A stretch of 64,000 bases of DNA from Legionella tucsonensis (GTDB taxonomy: Bacteria > Pseudomonadota > Gammaproteobacteria > Legionellales > Legionellaceae). Each line of letters starts with the position of its first letter. Position 1 is the stretch's first letter. The stretch covers positions 2,210,231-2,274,230 of the forward strand of contig NZ_LNZA01000001.1 of assembly GCF_001468035.1 (NCBI RefSeq). The letters run 5' to 3'. The notes under the pieces are model-generated. The model was not told the origin of the DNA. It made no database searches and was given only the letters and a program-made list of their open reading frames with translations. This document shows positions 1 through 8,495 of this stretch, in pieces. Position numbers and translations under genes: made by a program.

Positions 1-185
1 ACAACTAAAAATTTACATGAAAGCTTCAAGCTTAGATATCAAAATCAAAAGGGAGATTTTAAAAAGCGCTATTCTCAATAGTTTTTTATGAGAATCTTAA
101 AGGAGCAAAGACTGAAGAAGAGGTAGGAATTAAAGAGGAACGCATTCAAGATATCAAATCATCTTCAATGGGAATAAAATTCTAG
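1..185 (+). pseudogene. 3' remnant of an unidentified gene, cut by the window edge
   Basis: Frame 1 reads 26 codons from the window edge to a TAG at 79-81 and has ordinary protein-like composition. A second frame continues from about 61 to a TAG at 183-185 and reads as a Lys/Glu-rich tail ending in SSSMGIKF. Two overlapping protein-like frames suggest the frameshifted end of a gene that starts outside the window. No family is recognisable, and an intact gene ending at 81 is also possible. Confidence 0.3.
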
Positions 186-198
186 GGTATGTTGGCAG

Positions 199-1083
199 CT
201 ATTTTTGCAATGCTTCAATTCTTTTTTCAAGCGGAGGATGGCTTGAAAAAAGAGCGAGCCAACTCCCATGGCCAGATATTTTCATGGTATTGAATGCAGG
301 TGCGCGATCATCTGCTGGTGTTTTATCCATGAGTTGCTGCAAGCGTTGTAAGGCTTTTATCATTTTTTCTTTACCAACGTATTGCGCTGAACCTCTATCT
401 GCCCGAAATTCGCGATAGCGCGAAAACCACATCACGATCATGGAGGCAAGAATTCCAAACAGTAATTCAAATAGAAGAGCGACACCATAATAAACGAAAC
501 CGCCTTGTACCCCTTCATTATCTCTTCTGAAAAACTGCATCACAAAAAACGCAGCAACACGGGCAAAAAAGATTACAAAGGTATTTACCACACCTTGAAT
601 TAAGGAGAGTGTTACCATATCGCCATTAGCGACATGAGAAATTTCATGTCCCAAAACACCTTGTATTTCTTCTTCATTCATTGCATTGAGCAATCCTGTT
701 GAAACGGCCACAAGAGCCTTGTTTTTATTCCATCCTGTAGCAAAAGCATTGGGCTCTGGACTATCGTAGATTCCAACATCAGGCATTCCAATATTTCTTT
801 TTTGTGCTAAAGATTTAACTTCATTCATTAACCACAATTCTGATTCAGTTGTTGGTTTCTCAATAAGTTGAACATTAAAAGCATGGATAGCCATCCATTT
901 AGAAATAAAAAGCGAAATAAATGATCCTGTGAAACCAATAATTGCGGCAAAAATTAATAAAGCTTGATAATTTAAACCATATTGCGTCAAGTATGGGGCA
1001 ACGTTGAATAAACTTAGTATAAAAGAAATGACTAAAATTATGGCTAAGTTAGTCGCAAGAAATAAAACAATTCTTTTAAGCAT
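199..1083 (-). CDS. htpX: Membrane zinc metalloprotease HtpX (M48)
   Basis: This 294-residue protein matches HtpX, an inner-membrane heat-shock endopeptidase that helps FtsH degrade misfolded membrane proteins. Two N-terminal membrane segments (about residues 5-28 and 38-60) precede the zinc motif HEISH at 146-150. Two more hydrophobic segments lie at about 160-185 and 198-220. The third zinc ligand is probably Glu225 in YREFRAD. Length is normal for the family. The start is supported by a GAGG ribosome site 7 bases upstream. It is transcribed alone, divergently from the DUF1428 gene. Confidence 0.95.
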   Translation of the reverse strand: MLKRIVLFLATNLAIILVISFILSLFNVAPYLTQYGLNYQALLIFAAIIGFTGSFISLFISKWMAIHAFNVQLIEKPTTESELWLMNEVKSLAQKRNIGMPDVGIYDSPEPNAFATGWNKNKALVAVSTGLLNAMNEEEIQGVLGHEISHVANGDMVTLSLIQGVVNTFVIFFARVAAFFVMQFFRRDNEGVQGGFVYYGVALLFELLFGILASMIVMWFSRYREFRADRGSAQYVGKEKMIKALQRLQQLMDKTPADDRAPAFNTMKISGHGSWLALFSSHPPLEKRIEALQK

Positions 1084-1266
1084 AGCGTTATCCTCTTTTC
1101 TTAAACCTCTATTGTTTTCCTCTTCCTTATCTTAATTATAGATTGTTCTATGATTTTGGTAGTTTTTTTGTACACATTCTTTAGCATCATAATTTAATTT
1201 GGAATAATGGAACTAAATGTGCCATATTATAATCTGTTGTATTTCATGAATTAAAAGGAGTTCTTT

Positions 1267-1620
1267 ATGAGTTATGTGGATGGGTTTATTGCTGCAGTAC
1301 CAAAGGCAAATAAAGCACAATATATTGAACATGCAACAAAAGCTGCTGCGGTATTTAAAGAACATGGTGCCTTACAATTGGTTGAATGTTGGGGGGATGA
1401 TGTTCCAGAAGGAAAAATTACTTCTTTTCCAATGGCTGTACAGTGCAAAGAAGATGAAATAGTTGTTTTTTCATGGATTCTTTGGCCGTCCAAACAGGTT
1501 CGTGATGTGGGAATGAAAAAAGTCATGGAAGATCCTCGATTAAAACCAGATATTAATCCCATGCCTTTTGATGGTAAGCGTTTGATTTATGGAGGATTTA
1601 ATATAGTTGTTAATGTCTAA
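1267..1620 (+). CDS. DUF1428 family protein (YbaA-like)
   Basis: The 117-residue protein starts MSYVDGF and contains W-G-D-D-V-P and FSWILWPSK blocks typical of the DUF1428/YbaA family, small cytosolic proteins with a dimeric alpha-beta barrel-like fold and no established reaction. A strong AAAAGGAG site sits 7 bases before the ATG. The RhoGAP-like gene follows 29 bases downstream on the same strand, so cotranscription is possible although the two look functionally unrelated. Confidence 0.9.
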   Translation: MSYVDGFIAAVPKANKAQYIEHATKAAAVFKEHGALQLVECWGDDVPEGKITSFPMAVQCKEDEIVVFSWILWPSKQVRDVGMKKVMEDPRLKPDINPMPFDGKRLIYGGFNIVVNV

Positions 1621-1649
1621 CAGGATGCAACATCATCCGGAGAATTTAA

Positions 1650-2837
1650 ATGCCTGGTCCTTATAATACACATGTAATAGTGAATGTATTCCGCTCCATT
1701 GTTCAATTAGTATCTCAAAATCCAGAATTATTAAATACTCCTGGGGTTTTTCGAGTCGCAGCAGCAAAAGAAGAGACACAGAGATTACTTGATCAATTTA
1801 TCAATGAACAATTTGATATGGAGCTTCTAAGCCATTATGTGATGGAACAAAATAAAGTAGATAGTGAGCGATTTCATAATATCTTAGGAATGATACCTGC
1901 TGTTTTTAAAGACAGCCCCATACTAAATTCTACAGACAGCCAGCTGAGCATCTTCTCCCAAAGATTAAAATCTTTATTTAAGCCTCAAAAAGAAGAAAAA
2001 CTTATAAAGGCAACTGAGTTATTCGATAAGTTTATTTGTGATTTATTACTTTCGAAAAGAATAGAACATCAACGTGCAGGAGAAATCCTTGATCATTACT
2101 GCTACTTAATGCATCAAGCAGGTACATTCCAAGATACCAATCTCATGACGTATACTAATCTCTCTATTATTATGGCTCCCCGTTTGACCGAAGTTTTAGA
2201 TCTCTTCCATGAAACAGACTTTTTGGGACTAAGTGGATTTATAAGTCAGTTAACGCCAGTATTAGAACATTACATTACGGATGAAAAATGGAACTACGAT
2301 TTTAAAGAGCGTCATGCTGATAAATTGGAGCATTTAGCAAGCACAAGGCATTCCATATGTGAACAATTGGAGCATATGAAAGAAGCCTTCAGAGACACTG
2401 TAACGGTTCCCATGAAAAGCTTGATGCTGCAAGCAGCAACACTCAAAGCCCAGATTGAAGCAATAGAAAAACAGCTACAAAATCATTCCCTTAAAAGAAA
2501 AGCAAAGAAAGAATTAACCAAACAGTTGAAACAATTAAAAGCAGAGATGAATGAACTCAACCTCAGGATTTCTGAATTAACTCCTAAAATTTCAACGATA
2601 AATGATGGTTGTCAAAAAATACAAGAAGAAATCAATCACCTGTCTTTTTCAGGGGATGGAATAAGGACAGTAAGAGATAATCGTGGAGAAAAATCAAGTG
2701 AGTCAAATCTAACTCGATTAAGCATTTTTGAGTCTGGCAAAAGTACAAACACATCTACTTTTTTATTTCCAATTCCAGAAGAAGAGGAAACTGATTATGA
2801 GAATCAGCATACTGCTAATTTAGGAGGCCCGAAGTAA
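1650..2837 (+). CDS. RhoGAP-like domain protein, candidate Dot/Icm effector
   Basis: The first ~215 of 395 residues resemble a eukaryotic RhoGAP domain. TPGVFRVAAAK (30-40) parallels the arginine-finger loop, making Arg35 the candidate finger, and NLMTYTNLSIIMAPRL (164-179) parallels the conserved helix with its Asn and Pro (Asn170, Pro177). RhoGAP domains switch off Rho-family GTPases, so the host cytoskeleton would be the likely target. Residues ~235-325 form a charged coiled coil, and the C-terminus is polar and acidic. A GGAG site lies 7 bases before the ATG. The fold call rests on motif reading; the effector role is inferred from the domain's eukaryotic character. Confidence 0.7.
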   Translation: MPGPYNTHVIVNVFRSIVQLVSQNPELLNTPGVFRVAAAKEETQRLLDQFINEQFDMELLSHYVMEQNKVDSERFHNILGMIPAVFKDSPILNSTDSQLSIFSQRLKSLFKPQKEEKLIKATELFDKFICDLLLSKRIEHQRAGEILDHYCYLMHQAGTFQDTNLMTYTNLSIIMAPRLTEVLDLFHETDFLGLSGFISQLTPVLEHYITDEKWNYDFKERHADKLEHLASTRHSICEQLEHMKEAFRDTVTVPMKSLMLQAATLKAQIEAIEKQLQNHSLKRKAKKELTKQLKQLKAEMNELNLRISELTPKISTINDGCQKIQEEINHLSFSGDGIRTVRDNRGEKSSESNLTRLSIFESGKSTNTSTFLFPIPEEEETDYENQHTANLGGPK

Positions 2838-2847
2838 AATGCATTTT

Positions 2848-2886
2848 CTCTCTCAAGCCCAATATAAAGACGAAAGCTTGAGAGAG
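2848..2886 (+). terminator. Hairpin after the RhoGAP-like gene
   Basis: A perfect 11-bp stem (CTCTCTCAAGC at 2848-2858 with its complement at 2876-2886) encloses a 17-base loop ten bases past the stop codon. The following T-tract is weak (CTTTGC), so it may be an inefficient or bidirectional terminator between this gene and the convergent DUF3309 gene. Confidence 0.5.
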
Positions 2887-2920
2887 CTTTGCAGCCAATA
2901 AAGAAGGCACTTCCCCTTAT

Positions 2921-3076
2921 TTATGGACCTCCACGTAACAACAATACAAGAATCAAAATAACAAGAATTAAGCCTACGCCACCGCTAGGGTAATATCCCC
3001 AACCGCTGCTATAAGGCCAAGTGGGAAGTACTGCGAGTAACAGTAGAATCAAGACAATTAATAGAATTAAGTCCAT
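2921..3076 (-). CDS. Small hydrophobic DUF3309 family protein
   Basis: This 51-residue gene starts MDLILLIVLILLLLAVLPTW. It has two hydrophobic segments (about 2-17 and 34-47) separated by a Tyr/Gly/Ser-rich turn (YSSGWGYYPSGG) and ends RGGP. This is the pattern of DUF3309, very short two-helix membrane proteins found in many proteobacteria with no known function. An AGGAATTTGCT stretch upstream of the ATG can serve as ribosome site. A longer reading frame on the opposite strand across 3021-3251 is taken to be its shadow. Confidence 0.8.
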   Translation of the reverse strand: MDLILLIVLILLLLAVLPTWPYSSGWGYYPSGGVGLILVILILVLLLRGGP

Positions 3077-3320
3077 AGCAAATTCCTTTTTAAATGATGA
3101 TGTTCTAAATATAGAACATAATTTAATACAGTGGATCTTTTTTAATCAAAAATCAGCTGAATTACTCTTAAAAATCATTGAACTCCTAGAAACAATTTAT
3201 TCCATGATCAATTTGATTTACTATACATTCCACCTCTCAGGAGGTATGTGAAAAATATTGTATTATTCATATTTTTATTTATTTTTCATGGTTTTCAATA
3301 TTATTTAAGGGGTCCTATAA

Positions 3321-3989
3321 ATGCGTAAATTATTGATATCATTTTTGTCTATCCTGTTTGCAATATCCTATGCAACTCTAGCCAATAGTTATGGTGTTCA
3401 CGAAGACCATCCTTATGATTTTGTAGTTACAAAAGATGTTTATAAATTTTCTGAAATTTATCAGATTAAATCCCCCCAAAAAGAGACCTACCCAGGATCA
3501 ATCAAAAAGAGTGCTTTTCGTATCCGAACAAATTATGATTTATCCAATAAAGATGGATGGCAAGCAACTGGAATTACTCGAATCATTTCCCTAGGCTCTT
3601 TATATCCTTGGGCAAAAGAGATTGATATTTATGATACTCGTGGTGTACAAATTGGCTTTATTGATGGAAATTTAGCAACTCTTGAATCTGCAAAATTTAC
3701 TATTTATGACTATGATGAAGCAGGAAAAACTACTGAAATTGGCTTTGCTTATGCAAATCCAAGTTTTGATCGATTTGTCATTTTATCATCAACTACCAAT
3801 CCCCATCCAATTGCTGAATTCAATCGAAACTTTGGCGACAAAAGCTGGAGTGTTTCTGTGCATTATCCTGAAAAAATTGATGACCGCATCGTTCGAATTT
3901 TTGCCGGTTTTGTGATTGATTATGAAGATAAGTTTTTAGCAGGCTCAGAAGATTCAGACGAAGATGAGATTGATTATTTAAACCGCTAA
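3321..3989 (+). CDS. Secreted protein with LURP-one/tubby-like beta-barrel features
   Basis: The 222-residue protein has a clear signal peptide (MRKLLISFLSILFAISYATLANS). The mature part is rich in alternating beta-strand patterns, with blocks such as IDIYDTRGVQIGFIDG and SAKFTIYDYDEAGKTTEIGFA. These resemble the LURP-one-related/tubby C-terminal barrel, a fold that often binds lipids or membranes, but the match is by pattern only. The tail is very acidic (EDSDEDEIDY). Export to the periplasm or beyond is likely. An AGGGG site precedes the ATG by ~9 bases. Confidence 0.5.
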   Translation: MRKLLISFLSILFAISYATLANSYGVHEDHPYDFVVTKDVYKFSEIYQIKSPQKETYPGSIKKSAFRIRTNYDLSNKDGWQATGITRIISLGSLYPWAKEIDIYDTRGVQIGFIDGNLATLESAKFTIYDYDEAGKTTEIGFAYANPSFDRFVILSSTTNPHPIAEFNRNFGDKSWSVSVHYPEKIDDRIVRIFAGFVIDYEDKFLAGSEDSDEDEIDYLNR

Positions 3990-4070
3990 TTTAATGAGGC
4001 AAAGTTGGATAATTACCCGTGAAGCCAAGAATATTCATGGTTTAATTTTGCTCAATTTATAAGTAACTCT

Positions 4071-4141
4071 GTCACCCCGCGCAAGCGGGGCTATTTTTAT
4101 GTTGACAATGTACTCCTTCATGGAGGGATTCCGAATGACAA
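4071..4141. repeat. Dispersed palindromic intergenic repeat, doubles as terminator
   Basis: CCCCGCGCAAGCGGGG (4075-4090) is a 6-bp GC-rich stem with a GCAA loop followed by CTATTTTT, a good intrinsic terminator for the secreted-protein gene upstream. A second small hairpin (CTCC-TTCAT-GGAG) and GATTCCGAATGACA follow. The core GCGCAAGCG hairpin recurs at 19516-19535, so this is a REP-like dispersed element. Nothing else is seen in this intergenic stretch. Confidence 0.6.
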
Positions 4142-4209
4142 CATCCGCTAACTCCTTAGCTTGACAGCTATAGGTAAATTACCCAACCTTTTAAACTCTA
4201 TTAAAAACT

Positions 4210-5892
4210 TCACATCAATGATATTGAAGCATCTCTAACTGCATTTTTTTCAATAAAATCCAAATGCTCCAAACTCCTATTAAGATCCTTTCCTTTTTGC
4301 TTTATAATTTCTTCCATTTCTTTTACAAAGTTATGCACATCAGTCAGAATAAAATGACGCTTTTTATATTTTACATAACTAAGATACTGTAAAGCGATTT
4401 CTCTACATTTTTCTGGAGTGTATATTTTATTAGCTTCAAGCCCCTCTTGATACATTTGCTTCAGCGCTTTGGCTACTTTTGGGCCACTCTGTTTCGCTTC
4501 GGAAATATAATGAGCAATTTCTTGAGGATATGTTTTTTGTAGAGATTCTTCTGATTTTTTAAACAAAGTATGACTAGAAAATATACTTAAAGAGCTTATT
4601 TTAGCTTGTTTCAAGACGAGCTCTTTATCAGATAGATCCTTAGAGGATAGTTCTTTATTTTCTGAGTTCATTGGTTTGTCTGCTAAAAATTTGGGAGTAC
4701 ACTCGATCAACGCAGAAAGAAAATTACCGAGCAGCAGACTCCAAGAAGGATCTGATCCTAATTTAATGATTAACTTACCAACAAGCTGAAAGACAGACTC
4801 AATCGCTTTTTCTTTCATTACATAACTTGGGTTAGCATAAATTAAATCCATTTGCTTTATCAAAGCAGATAGTAAATCATGTTCAATCTTATCCTTTTCG
4901 ATTGAAGCCTTAGAATGCATCATGCGTAATTCATCAAGTATTTCGAAAAGTTTTTGCTCCATGTCTGTTAATTTTTTTGTAAATATTGTATCAGGAATTG
5001 TAGAAGTCCAATGAATATCACTTTGATTATTCAAAATCATGTCCGGGCTTCTGGATTGAAAAAATGGACTGCTGCCATTTCTATGAATATGTAATGCGAT
5101 CTCAATATCGTAAAATGTATCAATAGTTCCCTTTTCATTTCGTACCATACGCTCACCTTGTATTGCACGATGTAACACGAGAAGTGTTTCTTCTGAACCC
5201 CATACAAATTCTTTTTGTAAATGCTCTTTGTAGAGGTTCAAATATTTTTCATTATCTGCTAAAAAGAAATTTACTGTTTCATCTCTTAGAATATTATCTA
5301 TAATCTTTTCTTTATAAGCCTTAATTTCTTTTTCAGTACACAGCTTCTCTTCTTTTTTGAGTTCTTCAACCTTGATAGCCCACAGACGATTAAACTCCTC
5401 TATAACATGTGGCACTCTTGCAATTGCATATTCTGTCATCGCTAGATCAGTGCCACTCATCTTATATATTTCAGCTGCGGTATAATCAGGATTAGTAAAG
5501 CCATGATCAATGAGTTCATGAAGTTCTGAAACATTCTCCAGTAGTGCTTGTCGGAAACAAAACTCCAAACCGTATTTCGCTGAGGAAAACAAGGGGGTAT
5601 CATGAGAAGACAATTTAAACTCTCGTAGTGTATATTCAGCTGCCAAATCCCGAGTAGCTTTTCCAAGAATAGGCTCAATAATGGTTTTGATTTCACGAGA
5701 TGTAAATTGATAATTTGGGTTCTTAGACAATAATGTACGCAACACAACTTTATCATCTTCTTTAAGCTTTAACTTATTAAAAATATTTTCTGTAATATCG
5801 GGAGCATTTTTAGCCCGTAAATAATACATTAAAGAAATACTATACGCGTAATACATACAATTGCCTTTACCACTATTATCTACATCAAACAT
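4210..5892 (-). CDS. OTU-like cysteine protease (deubiquitinase), candidate effector
   Basis: The start at 5892 has an AGGAG site 7 bases upstream, better than a longer reading from 5961; it gives 560 residues opening MFDVDNSGKGNCMYYA. This is the OTU Cys-loop (D-x-G-x-G-N-C) with Asp5 and candidate nucleophile Cys12. The second half of the motif is far away: SDIHWTS with His294 as candidate general base. The ~280 intervening residues, largely helical, fit the long helical insertion described for Legionella Lot-type OTU enzymes. The remaining ~260 residues are helical and charged with no recognised domain. Cleavage of host ubiquitin chains is the inferred role; linkage preference cannot be read. 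Confidence 0.65.
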   Translation of the reverse strand: MFDVDNSGKGNCMYYAYSISLMYYLRAKNAPDITENIFNKLKLKEDDKVVLRTLLSKNPNYQFTSREIKTIIEPILGKATRDLAAEYTLREFKLSSHDTPLFSSAKYGLEFCFRQALLENVSELHELIDHGFTNPDYTAAEIYKMSGTDLAMTEYAIARVPHVIEEFNRLWAIKVEELKKEEKLCTEKEIKAYKEKIIDNILRDETVNFFLADNEKYLNLYKEHLQKEFVWGSEETLLVLHRAIQGERMVRNEKGTIDTFYDIEIALHIHRNGSSPFFQSRSPDMILNNQSDIHWTSTIPDTIFTKKLTDMEQKLFEILDELRMMHSKASIEKDKIEHDLLSALIKQMDLIYANPSYVMKEKAIESVFQLVGKLIIKLGSDPSWSLLLGNFLSALIECTPKFLADKPMNSENKELSSKDLSDKELVLKQAKISSLSIFSSHTLFKKSEESLQKTYPQEIAHYISEAKQSGPKVAKALKQMYQEGLEANKIYTPEKCREIALQYLSYVKYKKRHFILTDVHNFVKEMEEIIKQKGKDLNRSLEHLDFIEKNAVRDASISLM

Positions 5893-6382
5893 ATTGACTC
5901 CTTTTTTGTTTTTATATTCCTCGAGTTTTCTTTGTAAGTTACATTGGCAGTATAATCTCACTTATGATTTGAATCGTTTTCTAAACAGAAGGCTTTTTAA
6001 ACCGAAACAATTTTCTTTATCGCTAATGGATTCTTAATCCTCTGCACCAAGTACTGAGTGATTTTTTGATTGAATAAACTATCCTTTTGTATGGTGGGAA
6101 CGAAACACATTGACATAACATTAGTCCCTTAGTTTTTATTTCGCTTAACCTGTAATCTATACGATCAAAATGGCATGCGCAATACTTTTATCCCATTATC
6201 AGATCAAAAAGTATTAATTATAGTGTTTTTTGATATGCAAGCTCTACACCAGCGTCCTGCAAGGTCTTCCGTATGCTTAACATTAATGATTTGAATTTTT
6301 GACTGACGCATTGAGTTTAGAAAATGAACCAACCATTTAAATTTAAATAGATAGGTATGGTCCATTTTACGCTAAAAAGGGC
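5893..6382. other. 490-bp gene-poor stretch upstream of the OTU-like gene
   Basis: This holds the promoter side of the OTU-like gene. A short minus-strand frame (about 6224-6315, reading SIRKTLQDAGVELAYQKTL before a stop) looks protein-like and may be a relic, but no family is recognised. No RNA gene or repeat was seen. Confidence 0.3.
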
Positions 6383-7015
6383 CTACATTTTATAGATAGA
6401 TTCAGGATAAGCCTCTGAATAGGGAGGAATATTCTCCTTATTTATTGTTTTATCCTTGGAGTAGATGATATTTAAATTTCTGCGATCCATTTTTTTGCCT
6501 TCAAGGTTCACTAAATAGGCTTCCATATTGTATATATGCAAAGTGACACTCACTCCTTCTCCTAGAGCTTTTCTTCGCTTGAGTTGATGAACAAAAACAT
6601 CACTTAAGTCATCGCGATTGCTGTGAAATCGATAACGATCAACGCGATTCGCGAGTCGTGCAGTGTATTCGCCCGTAGGCAGGTAGTACTTCTCAGATAT
6701 AGGCCCCTCTAGAACAGTAACAGTGCCTTTATATTTGTGGTCATGAATTGTTGTCTTTTGTCTCGGTGCAAATGCAAATACCCATATAGAGAAAGGATTA
6801 GATTTATCAGGATGATCATAAAGAAAATATCGACCAACACCATTTGTAGTTGGAGCAGCAGGCTTATAGACACTGTGATCTAGTTTTAATGAACCTTCTA
6901 GCAGTTGTTTGGGCAAAGATGTAGATACCGTTTCATAGTTTATTACGTCTAATTGATTTATCGCTTTTGTAATTATCTCTCTATTTTGGCTTATTCGATC
7001 AATTTTCTCAAACAT
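6383..7015 (-). CDS. Cysteine-dioxygenase-like cupin
   Basis: The 210-residue protein carries a cupin core. FSIWVFAFAP is followed by HDHKYKGTVTVLEGPISEKYY, the H-x-H plus Gly/Glu pattern of metal binding in the cysteine dioxygenase family, and a second half with VTLHIYNMEAY. Family members oxidise thiols such as cysteine to sulfinic acids using Fe(II) and O2. The substrate here cannot be read, and related thiol dioxygenases are alternatives. The start is set at 7015 because GAGGGAAG lies just upstream; an in-frame ATG at 7036 lacks a site. It is transcribed divergently from the Rab-like gene. Confidence 0.65.
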   Translation of the reverse strand: MFEKIDRISQNREIITKAINQLDVINYETVSTSLPKQLLEGSLKLDHSVYKPAAPTTNGVGRYFLYDHPDKSNPFSIWVFAFAPRQKTTIHDHKYKGTVTVLEGPISEKYYLPTGEYTARLANRVDRYRFHSNRDDLSDVFVHQLKRRKALGEGVSVTLHIYNMEAYLVNLEGKKMDRRNLNIIYSKDKTINKENIPPYSEAYPESIYKM

Positions 7016-7349
7016 GTCACTTCCCTCTGTGTACATTTTATTAAATGACGATAGACTCCCACCGAAATTTTCGGAAATGTATTAGATACATACAGCATTC
7101 AATAATATATCTAATAGAACTACAACTTGGATTAAATACAATTAATTATGAAAATCTCTTTCTAGCTATCTAAACAATATTACTTGATTCCGCTGATTAG
7201 AAATAATTTCTATCTTACTGTGCTCAAGCTTGGTCGTAACTTTCATAATTTACTTTTCTTAGTTAATTTCCGTCAAAATGATTTCTTATTGAACAAAAAC
7301 AGTGAGTGTCTATACTCAGTATAGAAGCAACTTTATTATGAGAAGTATT
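7016..7349. promoter_or_regulatory. Divergent promoter region with two small palindromes
   Basis: This AT-rich spacer separates the cupin and Rab-like genes. It holds AGAAAT-A-ATTTCT near 7200 and TCTATAC-TCA-GTATAGA at 7309-7325, the latter 25 bases before the preferred start of the Rab-like gene. Either could be an operator or an mRNA hairpin. No known regulator box was recognised. Confidence 0.3.
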
Positions 7350-8285
7350 ATGACACAAGAAAAAGTTCCAAAAGAAAAAATCAAAGTTGGATTTTTTGGT
7401 GGGGAGCAAGGAGGGAAAAGTCAGCTTGTTAGGGCTTTATCAGGCGAAGAGTTTTCTGAAGACTATGTGAATACAATAGGTGTAGCATTTAAAAGTGTTT
7501 CAGCAAGTAGCAAAGATTGTGAACTTTTCATTGCAGAGATGGGAGATGCTGAAAGACATGATAGCCTGATTAGTACTTATGCAAAACAATTTGCGGATAT
7601 AAGTGTTATTTGCATCGATCAAAGTAATCACGATTCATTAGAGAGAGCTCAAACCTATATAAATGGAGTTAAAAAAGGAAATCCCGATACACAAATTATT
7701 ATTGCTGTTACTAAAATAGACCTTCATCCTCCTGCAATTACACCGGAAGAAATAAGGGACTTTAAACACAAGAATAAAATTGAGTCCGCTCCGGTTATTG
7801 AGACGAGTGCCAAAAATAATGTGGGAATTAAGGAGTTGCATGAGGGTATTTACCTGCTTAGCTTAGATAAAGATAAAGATAAAATAATGGCGTTTTCTGA
7901 AAAAGTTCAAAAAACAATTGCTAAAATAAGTAGTTTGCAAACCGATAGCTATAACCTCCATAATTCTCCTGCATTTGCAGCTCTGATAACATTAAAAGAA
8001 GAAATAGATAAAGCAAATGGTTCAAAAAAATCTGTCCAAAATGCAATTGATCAATTTACTCAAACTGTAAATGAGAATACACTAAAAGTAGAGCCTCCTG
8101 ATGTACGTTGGCAGATTACAAGATTCTTTCAGGCACTTCTCAATTGGGATAAGTCGTATTTTGAAGACAATCAAGCAGAGATACAAGAAAGAGCACGTTT
8201 TACGAAACAAACTTCACTAAAAGATGAACTAACATCTTTTAAAGATGAGGCAAAAGAAGAGCAGAATAAATTTAGTCCAAATTGA
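7350..8285 (+). CDS. Rab-like small GTPase domain protein, candidate effector
   Basis: The preferred start (ATG at 7350, GAGAAG 5 bases upstream) gives 311 residues; GTG at 7302 and ATG at 7338 are alternatives. Residues ~10-175 read as a Ras-superfamily GTPase. They show P-loop GGEQGGKS (17-24), switch I NTIGVAFK (close to the Rab signature TIGVDFK), a diverged G3 EMGDAER in place of DTAGQE, G4 TKID, and G5 ETSAK. The last ~130 residues are helical and polar, and there is no C-terminal prenylation cysteine. A bacterial Rab mimic acting on host vesicle traffic is the likely role. The altered G3 suggests unusual hydrolysis. Confidence 0.75.
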   Translation: MTQEKVPKEKIKVGFFGGEQGGKSQLVRALSGEEFSEDYVNTIGVAFKSVSASSKDCELFIAEMGDAERHDSLISTYAKQFADISVICIDQSNHDSLERAQTYINGVKKGNPDTQIIIAVTKIDLHPPAITPEEIRDFKHKNKIESAPVIETSAKNNVGIKELHEGIYLLSLDKDKDKIMAFSEKVQKTIAKISSLQTDSYNLHNSPAFAALITLKEEIDKANGSKKSVQNAIDQFTQTVNENTLKVEPPDVRWQITRFFQALLNWDKSYFEDNQAEIQERARFTKQTSLKDELTSFKDEAKEEQNKFSPN

Positions 8286-8312
8286 TTTCATTAATGTAAA
8301 TTCTCATTGAGA

Positions 8313-8495
8313 ATTTGTATGATAAATAAAAATGGGATAAATTAACCGATTTAATGGTTTGACTTCATATTAAGGATGATGATCTCATTGAAAAACCATG
8401 GGCATCCAATCAATATGATTAATAAAGAAAAATGGGATAAATTAGCCGATTTAATGGTTCAACTTCATATTAGGGATGATGATCTCATTGAAAAG
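8313..8495 (+). repeat. Degenerate ~100-bp direct duplication at the 5' end of the GGQ gene
   Basis: The block ATGAT-AATAAA...AATGGGATAAATTA-CCGATTTAATGGTT...GATGATGATCTCATTGAAAA occurs at 8313-8394 and again at 8415-8494, about 100 bases apart. The first copy carries a small deletion and in-frame stop codons (TGA after GTT), while the second is the open N-terminal coding sequence of the release-factor-like gene. Similarity continues weakly past the block (ATGGGCA versus GTGGGCAG), so it looks like a tandem duplication with the upstream copy decaying. Confidence 0.85.

Noticed and set aside
3021-3251. 76-codon plus-strand frame
   Set aside because: It overlaps the DUF3309 gene on the other strand and shows no ribosome site or family.
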